From: an uncultured Lachnospiraceae bacterium
GTDB lineage: Bacteria > Bacillota > Clostridia > Lachnospirales > Lachnospiraceae
DNA length: 44,466 nucleotides
Assembly: GCA_910587635.1 (NCBI GenBank)
Contig: CAJUNB010000028.1
Location: 1-44,466, forward strand
Direction of reading: 5' to 3'
In this document: positions 25,368-31,390 of the stretch, piece by piece
Numbering within the stretch: position 1 is the first letter of the stretch
Layout of the letters: each line of letters begins with the position of its first letter
Program-made: the position numbers and the translations under genes
The notes under the pieces: model-generated
The model's input: the letters and a program-made list of their open reading frames with translations, nothing else
Databases searched by the model: none
Told to the model about the DNA's origin: nothing

Positions 25368-26288
25368 CGGATAGGAAACACGCAGAGATTTTACCTGTCT
25401 TTCGGTAAGCTTATCCTCTTCTGTCAAATGGCTGCAAAGCAAAGGAGAGGAGGGATCATATAAGGAAGCATTGCGTTCCTGTATCCGGGAGTTACAATTG
25501 GCATAACAATAGAGACACTCATGCCTGCATGTATGATATAAACCAAGATCGATACTGGAAACACAGCCACAGGCAGGCCGTTGATTTTTGTCTTTTTTTA
25601 CGTCCAGAGAATATCCTGTGAGCCTGGATATGAGCAGTGGGTCAATACAGCTGGCATGGTCGATCTGATAGGGAGACAGATCAAGCTCTTCTCCGCAGGT
25701 ATTGATTTGGATAGAATAAAAATGGGCGATCCGCGCCAGCTTTTGTGCAATTATACATTGCTGTTTTTGATTCATGTCCTGAATTTCCAGAGTTTTGAGC
25801 CGTTTGCGGATTTTGGCATAGAAATCTAAAAAACTGAATGTACACATTTCAGTATAGGGGCTGAGTTTTTCCGCCAGATAGGAGAATTGCTCCTCATGCC
25901 AGAAAACAGAATAATCAGGGGTAAGTAAAATGGGGTCATATCTCCATATGACACGATGTTTTCCCAATCTGCATGACAGGGCCCGAAAGGTGTCGATACG
26001 TTCTTCCAGAGAGGGCAGGTTCGGTTCCACATCTTTTCCGTAGGCATTTAAAGTAAACTGAAAATAAAAGGGATAGGGCTGTAATTGCTCCAGTTTGTCC
26101 AGCATAGGGCGGGGATTTTTACTCCAGAAGACAATACAGTCAACGATATCCGGGGAAAGGTCGATACGGCTTACCTGACGGGAATTGACAGGATTTCTCA
26201 CGAGGGCATATTTTTCTCTCAACCTGTATAGAAACCAGTCTGAAAACCAGGCCGGGATATCAGTTCTGCGGCTTGCACTTATAATCAT
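25338..26288 (-). CDS. DUF1848 protein with C-terminal CX3CX2C iron-sulfur motif
   Basis: A 316-residue DUF1848 protein. It starts with MIISASRRTDIPAWFSDWFL, followed by IVFWSKNPRPMLDKL and HRVIWRYDPILLT. Near the C-terminus Cys254, Cys258 and Cys261 form CX3CX2C (TCRHECLYCYANCN), with Cys240 and Cys242 just before. The motif and the following YCYA are as in radical SAM enzymes but sit at the wrong end, which suggests a permuted or unusual radical SAM fold. No function is established for the family. The ATG follows a GGAGG site. It converges with, and overlaps by 30 nt, the SPL-like radical SAM gene. Confidence 0.85.
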   Translation of the reverse strand: MIISASRRTDIPAWFSDWFLYRLREKYALVRNPVNSRQVSRIDLSPDIVDCIVFWSKNPRPMLDKLEQLQPYPFYFQFTLNAYGKDVEPNLPSLEERIDTFRALSCRLGKHRVIWRYDPILLTPDYSVFWHEEQFSYLAEKLSPYTEMCTFSFLDFYAKIRKRLKTLEIQDMNQKQQCIIAQKLARIAHFYSIQINTCGEELDLSPYQIDHASCIDPLLISRLTGYSLDVKKDKNQRPACGCVSSIDLGLYHTCRHECLYCYANCNSRIQERNASLYDPSSPLLCSHLTEEDKLTERQVKSLRVSYPSSPLQIPET

Positions 26289-26360
26289 TATAGTCCTCCA
26301 TATCTGTATCTTAGCAGAAAACAGAAACGGGATGCAAGGAGTTTCTTTTTTCAGAATTTA

Positions 26361-26390
26361 TGTACAAATATGGAGAAAGGGTGGTATAAT
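26361..26390 (+). promoter_or_regulatory. Promoter of the NYN-LOTUS gene
   Basis: TGTACA (26361-26366) and TATAAT (26385-26390) are 18 nt apart. The transcript would have an unusually long leader of about 230 nt that includes both copies of the 42-nt hairpin repeat. Confidence 0.65.
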
Positions 26391-26411
26391 ATCCACCAAA
26401 GCAGTGAGCTT

Positions 26412-26523
26412 TGACCTGAGGAGGGGCCCGCGTGCGGGAGGAGCCCTGAGGTCTCTAAGAGGGAGCCTGCAAGGAAGTAAATGACCTGAGGAGGGGCCCG
26501 CGTGCGGGAGGAGCCCTGAGGTC
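26412..26523 (+). repeat. Duplicated 42-nt GC-rich hairpin in the leader of the NYN-LOTUS gene
   Basis: Two identical 42-nt copies lie at 26412-26453 and 26482-26523 (70-nt period). Each begins TGACCTGAGGAGGGGCCCGC and ends GGGAGGAGCCCTGAGGTC. Each can fold on itself: GACCT with AGGTC outside, GGGC with GCCC, and CCGC with GCGG at the tip. The 28 nt between copies differs in sequence. Exact identity of two structured copies in a 5' leader points to a functional RNA element, or to a very recent duplication. I do not recognise it as any named riboswitch. Confidence 0.75.
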
Positions 26524-26626
26524 ATAAATGAAGTTTCAGAGTGTGCACTGCGGAATTTGCTGAGAACGGGCGGCGTGAAGAGTCTGAACTGGTATCAGCG
26601 CTGCGCGAAACAGGGAGAAAATCAGA

Positions 26627-27442
26627 ATGGACAATTTACAGAAAATAGTGCTTTTGATAGATGCGGACAATACTCAGATATCAAAAATGGAAGCGGTTAT
26701 ACAGGAAATATCCACCCATGGAAGGATTGTCGTAAAGCGAGCCTACGGCAACTGGAAAAAAGAGGCTTTGAAAAACTGGGAAAATGAGTTAAAACGACTG
26801 GCAATCAAAGCAGAACAGCAGTTTGACTATGTATCCGGGAAAAATGCTACGGATATGGCTCTTGTAATCGGTACACTGGATTTGCTGCACAGCAATCTTT
26901 ACGATGCCTTTGTTATCGTGGCAAGTGACAGCGATTATACGCCTCTGGCGATCAGGCTGCATGAATCAGGTGTATACGTTATCGGTGTGGGAGAGAGGAA
27001 AACACCCAAGGCGTTTCGAAATGCCTGCGATGAATTTGTTTTTCTGGAAAATTTGGATAAGGGAACGAGGGAAAAATCTCCTAAGGGGAAAAATACAGCA
27101 AAAGAGACGGGGAAAGAAAAAGGTACGGTCAGTGAAGAGGTGGTCGGAGAAACCGCGGAAGAGACCGGAGATGAGTCCAATGAAGATTCAATGGATGGAT
27201 TCGAAGAGATTCATAATCTGCTAAAAGTAGCTTCCGATAAGTATCAGGATGATGATGGCTATGTGAATGTGAGCTCTGCTGGTACGTTTATCAAAAGGGC
27301 GAAGCCGGACTTTGACTCCCGCACTTATGGATTTCTGAAATTACCCCAGCTGATAGAAGCATTTCCTGAGAAGTATGAAATCAAACGTTATCCGGGCAAG
27401 GGTACTGTAACGATCATCGCTTATAAATGTATCGGTCAGTGA
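26627..27442 (+). CDS. NYN-domain ribonuclease-like protein with LOTUS/OST-HTH domain
   Basis: A 271-residue protein. Residues about 5-145 are a NYN/PIN-like fold with acidic residues in IVLLIDADNTQISK, ATDMALVIGTLDLL and FVIVASDSDYTPLAIRLHES. A Lys/Glu-rich linker (about 148-185) follows. Residues about 190-270 match the LOTUS/OST-HTH fold (FEEIHNLLKVASDKYQDDDG, YEIKRYPGKGTVTIIAYK). NYN proteins cut RNA and LOTUS domains bind RNA, G-quadruplexes or partner proteins, so an RNA-processing role is likely. It has a long leader with two copies of a structured GC-rich element, which may be its own substrate. Ribosome site AGGGAGAAAATCAGA. Confidence 0.9.
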   Translation: MDNLQKIVLLIDADNTQISKMEAVIQEISTHGRIVVKRAYGNWKKEALKNWENELKRLAIKAEQQFDYVSGKNATDMALVIGTLDLLHSNLYDAFVIVASDSDYTPLAIRLHESGVYVIGVGERKTPKAFRNACDEFVFLENLDKGTREKSPKGKNTAKETGKEKGTVSEEVVGETAEETGDESNEDSMDGFEEIHNLLKVASDKYQDDDGYVNVSSAGTFIKRAKPDFDSRTYGFLKLPQLIEAFPEKYEIKRYPGKGTVTIIAYKCIGQ

Positions 27443-27488
27443 ACTGTCGGTTGACAAGGCACATACGGCCAGAACAGAGAGGATAAGA

Positions 27489-28118
27489 TTGAAAAAGAAT
27501 AAAGTGCTTTTTATAGTGTTACTTTTCGTTTTTTTGCTGTGGGGATGTGGAACCTCTGACGAAGCAGAAAATGTTGCCGGATCTGATCAGGCAGAAACGG
27601 AAAATTTTGCCTCGTCTGATCTGCCGGAAGTGGAAATTGCCGACTCTGATCAGACAGGAGAAATGTCGCCAGAGGATACAGGGGGAAATGAGAGCATAGA
27701 GGAAAAAGCTGACGGAAATGACCATACACATCATCCGGCGGAAGAAAATAATATAGTGGCGCATGAACAGGAAGGCTATTGTGGGAATACGATTACGACA
27801 ATCCAGTGCCATCTGGAAGATGGTGGAAACTGGGAGAAATCCTTCTGGGGAGATGATTCTGTAGTCTTGACAGATCTTTTGCTATATTTGGATTATAAGG
27901 ATGATATTTGCACATGTATGCCGGAGTACACGGTAGATACGGAATTCGGAGAGGAATACGGCATAAGCCTGGCAGAAAGTTACGCCCGCCATGGAGACAG
28001 ACAGACGGCGTTGACAGAGGAACAGGTGGAAGAAATCCGGGAGATCATAGAGCGGGTATCCGAGCAGCCGGATACACAAGCTTTAGGGATGAATGAAATA
28101 TGCCTTTTTATGTTATGA
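27489..28118 (+). CDS. Hypothetical lipoprotein with His-rich acidic segment
   Basis: A 209-residue predicted lipoprotein. The signal peptide has lipobox LLWGC with Cys20. Residues 22-95 form a low-complexity acidic linker built from imperfect repeats of Ser-Asp-Gln/Leu units, plus DHTHHPAEE, which could bind metal. Residues 96-209 form a compact domain with four cysteines (YCGN, IQCH, ICTC) and a helical C-terminus. No family is recognised. Start is TTG at 27489 with GAGAGGATAAGA upstream. It lies 46 nt after the NYN-LOTUS gene and is followed by a second lipoprotein, perhaps as one transcript. Confidence 0.78.
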   Translation: MKKNKVLFIVLLFVFLLWGCGTSDEAENVAGSDQAETENFASSDLPEVEIADSDQTGEMSPEDTGGNESIEEKADGNDHTHHPAEENNIVAHEQEGYCGNTITTIQCHLEDGGNWEKSFWGDDSVVLTDLLLYLDYKDDICTCMPEYTVDTEFGEEYGISLAESYARHGDRQTALTEEQVEEIREIIERVSEQPDTQALGMNEICLFML

Positions 28119-28181
28119 AAGTTTTTTATGAGGAATTTTGAGCAGGAACAGTAAAAATAGGTGTTTTTTGGAGTATAAAGT

Positions 28182-28694
28182 ATGAAGAAATTTTGTTTTA
28201 TGTTGATTATATGTATTTGTATGATCTATGTACTGAACGGATGTTCCAATCAAACTGAGCTGGAGGAAAACAATCAAGCAGATATTATGGCAGGGACTTC
28301 CTGGCTTTCCCAAAACGATAATTCACATTGGGTATTTGGAGAAGATCAGACCTTCTGCTGGTATCAGACAAAAGGGGAAACGGATGACAATTATTTCGCC
28401 GGTACTTATGAATTTCATATCGGGCAGGATGCAATCAATTATTTGACAAAGGAGCTTTCTGATTATGGAGTAACAGAAGAAGAAATCAAGGGAGTAATCT
28501 CCAGGACATCTGAATATACACAGGACAATTTTGTCTGCTTTTCTTGTGTAAACCAGTCATGTATGTTAAATGGGCAGGAGCTGCTTTCCGAGGAAAAGGT
28601 ATCGTCTTATTTTGGATTCCTTTTGGAAGATGGTACATATCTTGATATCGCAAATATGACTACGGGCACTTATTACGGTTTTACAAAGGAGTAA
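28182..28694 (+). CDS. Small hypothetical lipoprotein
   Basis: A 170-residue predicted lipoprotein with lipobox VLNGC and Cys21. The mature part has aromatic-rich beta segments (HWVFGEDQTFCWYQTKGE, YFAGTYEFHIGQDAINYL) and ends in YLDIANMTTGTYYGFTKE. The pattern of a substitution-tolerant beta sheet resembles small extracytoplasmic lipocalin-like or DUF-type lipoproteins, but I recognise no family. It lies 63 nt after the previous lipoprotein gene, with weak ribosome-site sequence (GGAGTATAAAGT). Confidence 0.78.
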   Translation: MKKFCFMLIICICMIYVLNGCSNQTELEENNQADIMAGTSWLSQNDNSHWVFGEDQTFCWYQTKGETDDNYFAGTYEFHIGQDAINYLTKELSDYGVTEEEIKGVISRTSEYTQDNFVCFSCVNQSCMLNGQELLSEEKVSSYFGFLLEDGTYLDIANMTTGTYYGFTKE

Positions 28695-28743
28695 GGGATC
28701 GTCTTTACCTTGCTATTTTTTAGATAGATAGAAAATATTTACG

Positions 28744-28759
28744 GTGTTCAATGAGGGTA
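28744..28759 (+). repeat. Diverged copy of the dispersed repeat
   Basis: GTGTTCAATGAGGGTA differs from the core TTGTTCACTGAGGGTA at two positions. It lies 46 nt before the DJ-1 gene. Confidence 0.45.
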
Positions 28760-28804
28760 CGATCAGGTGATTATGAAAAAAGAAAACATAACAGGAGGGA
28801 CATT

Positions 28805-29404
28805 ATGAAGAAAACCATTTTATTTGTCATTTTGCAACAGTATGCGGACTGGGAAGCGGCGTATCTTTCTTCTGCAATTTCCATGTTAAGCCAGGGTGAA
28901 TATGAAATCAAAACAGTATCTTTGTCGAAAGAGCCTGTACAATCGATAGGCGGTTTTAAGGTGCTGCCGGATTATGATGTGGCGTCTGTTCCGATTAATT
29001 ATGAAGCGCTTATTCTGATTGGCGGTATGACGTGGAGAAGTGAAAATACACAGCAGATAAAAGAGCTCGTTCAGGATTGCCTTCAGAAGGGGAAAGTGCT
29101 GGGTGGGATTTGTGATGCCTCCGCATTTTTGGGTACAATAGGTGCTTTGAATGATGTGACGCATACAAGTAACGACTTGAATGATTTAAAGCAATGGGCA
29201 GGTTCTGCTTATACAGGGGAAGCGAATTATATTGCAAGGCAGGCTATAAGAGATAATCATGTAATTACGGCCAATGGCACAGCTCCTCTGGAATTTGCGA
29301 AAGAGATTTTGCTGGCTCTGCATGTTGCAGAAGAAGAAAAAATATTGGATTGGTATAATTTTCATAAATTGGGATTTTATACGGTATCTCTGCCTAAAAT
29401 GTAA
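28805..29404 (+). CDS. DJ-1/PfpI family protein (class I glutamine amidotransferase-like)
   Basis: A 199-residue DJ-1/PfpI protein. The nucleophile elbow GGICDASAFLG carries Cys103, with a likely partner Glu in YADWE near 17 and the loop ALILIGGMTW. Family members act as glyoxalases, chaperone-deglycases or peptidases; the exact activity cannot be told. The ATG at 28805 is preferred, following AACAGGAGGGACATT. The longer upstream reading would start inside the dispersed repeat. A strong terminator lies downstream. Confidence 0.88.
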   Translation: MKKTILFVILQQYADWEAAYLSSAISMLSQGEYEIKTVSLSKEPVQSIGGFKVLPDYDVASVPINYEALILIGGMTWRSENTQQIKELVQDCLQKGKVLGGICDASAFLGTIGALNDVTHTSNDLNDLKQWAGSAYTGEANYIARQAIRDNHVITANGTAPLEFAKEILLALHVAEEEKILDWYNFHKLGFYTVSLPKM

Positions 29405-29472
29405 TCGTTTGCATAGGCCGTATGAAAAAATGGGCGTATGAAAATTTGTATTTGTTACAAATAAAAAATTAT

Positions 29473-29518
29473 GACCTCCTGTATGGTATAGTTATTATAT
29501 CCATTACGGGAGGTTTTT
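29473..29518 (+). terminator. Rho-independent terminator after the DJ-1 gene
   Basis: ACCTCCTGTATGG pairs with CCATTACGGGAGGT around an AT-rich loop and runs into TTTTT. It ends the DJ-1 transcript. Confidence 0.8.
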
Positions 29519-29637
29519 AATTGTAAAGTCTGACAAGGCAAAGTACAAATTATCAGAAAAAGTCATGAATATATTTTGTGCCAATATGTCAATCCAGATA
29601 ATATTTTCGGAGGAGCAATCGTTGGAATATGTTTTGG

Positions 29638-29658
29638 TACCCTTGTCCACTGAGGGTA
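29638..29658 (+). repeat. Dispersed repeat copy inside decayed coding DNA
   Basis: ACCCTTGTCCACTGAGGGTA preceded by T. It matches the arms of the 12656-12701 palindrome exactly. It borders the GyrI-like fragment and appears to have inserted into, or beside, a dead gene. Confidence 0.72.
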
Positions 29659-29762
29659 ATCCGATAGAAGGAGATTTTGACTATGCGATCGGAGTTGCTT
29701 ATTCGGGCGTTGACGTGGCTGCGGGACTGACGATTGAGAGGGTGCCTGAAAATACATTGTAA
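29650..29762 (+). pseudogene. Fragment of a GyrI-like/AraC effector-binding domain
   Basis: The frame reads EGDFDYAIGVAYSGVDVAAG then LTIERVPENTL and stops. FDYxIGV...GLxIxxVPxxTL is the pattern of GyrI-like small-molecule-binding domains found in AraC/BmrR regulators and stand-alone sensors. Only about 35 residues remain. The upstream frame runs through the dispersed repeat, and no complete gene can be rebuilt. The 100 nt after the stop show nothing recognisable. Confidence 0.55.
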
Positions 29763-29852
29763 AATATGGCTTTCTGCAGAGGAAAAGTAAAGCCGTTGCG
29801 GAGTTGATACAGGTATATAGTGTCAAAGTTCAGCTTACTTGTATGAAAAAAC

Positions 29853-29886
29853 AAAGGGGCACTTCTTGTTGTGAAGTGTCCCTTTT
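29853..29886 (-). terminator. Terminator of the DUF4352-like lipoprotein gene
   Basis: AAAGGGGCACTTC pairs with GAAGTGTCCCTTT (13 bp, one G-U pair). On the minus strand the stem is followed by TTTGTTTTTTC, so it ends the minus-strand transcript. It could also stop plus-strand read-through. Confidence 0.85.
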
Positions 29887-29898
29887 GGTATTTCTGTT

Positions 29899-30528
29899 TT
29901 ATCTGATCTTAAAGATAACGATGTCATTACCGGAAATAAAATGAAGCTGCAATTCATCTTCCGATTCGGAAACGGAGTCCGGAATCTGGAAGATAATTTC
30001 GCCGTCCTGGGAGGACAGAGGATTTACTGTTGAATCATGGATATCATTTTCATATCCCATGAGATTTGTGGAAGTGAATTCATACCCGTCTCCGAAATAC
30101 ACCTTTGCATGGATGTCATCTCCCATTGCAAACATCGGCAGGAAGTGTTCTGCCTGTTTTCCCACATTGGATGCTGTTACGAATATCTGTAAATATTTAC
30201 TGTTGCTTTCCTTAGGAGAAAAAGAGAGATAGTCTGATTTGATGGATTCCACAATCTGCATATCCGTTATGGTAATCTCCCAGTCTTTAAACGCAGCGCT
30301 TTCCCCGATATTGTAAACGGTATCTTCTCCATCTTCAGTCTCCTCGGTTTCTTCCTGCGTCTCTTCCGTTTCCGCCTCTTCGGTTTCTTCTTCTGTTTCT
30401 TCCGCTTCCTGCGCCTGGGCCTCCTGATTTTCCTCCTGTTTGGATGAATCGGATTTGCCTGAAGCACAGGCAGAGAATGACAGGCATATCAGCAATAATC
30501 CGATTACAATAAGTGTTTTCTTTTTCAC
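29899..30528 (-). CDS. DUF4352-like lipoprotein with Glu/Thr-rich linker
   Basis: A 209-residue predicted lipoprotein. Lipobox SFSAC with Cys21. Residues 25-70 are a low-complexity Glu/Thr/Gln run. Residues about 72-209 form an immunoglobulin-like beta domain (FKDWEITITDMQIVESI, KYLQIFVTASNVGKQAEHF, GEIIFQIPDSVSESEDELQL) of the DUF4352 type, common in Firmicutes surface proteins. It is displayed on the outer face of the membrane; the function is unknown. Its promoter holds a G8/C8 tract that could vary in length. Confidence 0.82.
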   Translation of the reverse strand: MKKKTLIVIGLLLICLSFSACASGKSDSSKQEENQEAQAQEAEETEEETEEAETEETQEETEETEDGEDTVYNIGESAAFKDWEITITDMQIVESIKSDYLSFSPKESNSKYLQIFVTASNVGKQAEHFLPMFAMGDDIHAKVYFGDGYEFTSTNLMGYENDIHDSTVNPLSSQDGEIIFQIPDSVSESEDELQLHFISGNDIVIFKIR

Positions 30529-30563
30529 AGTTTATTTCCCCCTTTGTAAATTATTGTTATCTA

Positions 30564-30592
30564 TACATTACAAGGGGGGGGTAAATTGTCAA
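30564..30592 (-). promoter_or_regulatory. Candidate promoter with a C8 homopolymer in its spacer
   Basis: Reading the minus strand, TTGACA (30592-30587) is followed by a run of eight C (30581-30574) and then AATGTA or TATAGA as possible -10 sequences. The spacer is 17 or 21 nt depending on the -10 chosen. Slippage in the homopolymer would change the spacing. Confidence 0.5.
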
Positions 30593-30667
30593 TATCCAAC
30601 TTTTTCAACATAAATTTTTGGGTCAACTCAAAAACGGGGTTAGACTGTTTTAAATCTGGGAAGGATG

Positions 30668-30676
30668 TGATATAAT
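30668..30676 (+). promoter_or_regulatory. Extended -10 promoter of the glycan cluster
   Basis: TGATATAAT (TG-N-TATAAT) at 30668-30676 has no good -35 but carries the extended -10 element. It lies about 85 nt before the first gene (ATG 30761) and is the only clear promoter for the long plus-strand glycan cluster. Confidence 0.65.
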
Positions 30677-30760
30677 GCATATAAAAAAATACAAGTTTTT
30701 CGAATGATACTGCAATTTGCAGGGTTTTTATGAAGCAAGATGGCAAGGAGGGCTGATGAT

Positions 30761-31390
30761 ATGAAGGTATTGGCGGTAGGTTCCCATTTTAACAACATTG
30801 AGATCGGCTGCGGAGGGGCGCTGATAAAACACAGGCAGAAGGGAGATTCCATCACTCTCTTTGTGGCGGCCACTTCGGGATTTCTGGATTCCGAACGACA
30901 GCAGATCAAAAAAAATGATACCGTGTTCTGGGACGCTCAGGAGTCAGCGGAAATTATTGGAGGCAAGCTGATCTGCGGTGGCTTTGAAGCGTTGAATCTG
31001 GAATTTGAAGATAGTCTGAATGCCAAGCTGCTTCATATGATGGAGCGGGAGAAATTTGATCTGATGTATACTCATTTTCCAGGCGATATACAGCATGACC
31101 ACAGGGCTCTGGCGAGGGCTTCTATCCATGCGGCCAGACATATTCCCCGTATTCTCACATACCGGTGTACCTGGTACCAGTCGGAGACGCCTTTTGCAGC
31201 TAATTTTTTTGTGGATATATCCGATGTGTGGGATTTAAAGGAAGAGGCCATGAGAAAATATCAGTCAGATACCGGCAGAGTAAAAGAAAATAAAATCGAA
31301 TATTTTAAAAACGATGCAGAGAATAATGGACGTCAGAACGGGGTATCCTATGCAGAAGGCTTTCAGGTTATCAAATGGCTGGAGAGATGA
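30761..31390 (+). CDS. PIG-L/LmbE-like protein with altered active-site motif
   Basis: A 209-residue PIG-L (LmbE-like) protein. These zinc enzymes remove acetyl groups from N-acetylglucosamine-containing sugars. The fold is clear: MKVLAVGSH...IEIGCGGALIKH at the start and THFPGDIQHDHRALARASIH later. The usual catalytic HPDD is HFNN here (residues 9-12), so both the metal-binding and the base aspartate are asparagine. The protein may be inactive, or bind metal differently. The ATG at 30761 follows AGGAGGGCTGATGAT; an in-frame ATG 21 nt upstream is possible. It is first in the glycan cluster and its stop overlaps the next start. Confidence 0.85.
   Translation: MKVLAVGSHFNNIEIGCGGALIKHRQKGDSITLFVAATSGFLDSERQQIKKNDTVFWDAQESAEIIGGKLICGGFEALNLEFEDSLNAKLLHMMEREKFDLMYTHFPGDIQHDHRALARASIHAARHIPRILTYRCTWYQSETPFAANFFVDISDVWDLKEEAMRKYQSDTGRVKENKIEYFKNDAENNGRQNGVSYAEGFQVIKWLER

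Noticed and set aside
26412..26523. CRISPR or insertion-sequence ends at the duplicated 42-nt element
   Set aside because: Only two copies in direct orientation, with no open reading frame between and no target duplication; a structured leader explains it better.
30267..30467. Lys/Arg-rich 66-codon minus-strand ORF that looks like a DNA-binding peptide
   Set aside because: It is a shifted-frame reading of the Glu/Thr-rich linker of the DUF4352-like lipoprotein; the basic bias comes from the GAA/GAG-rich DNA.
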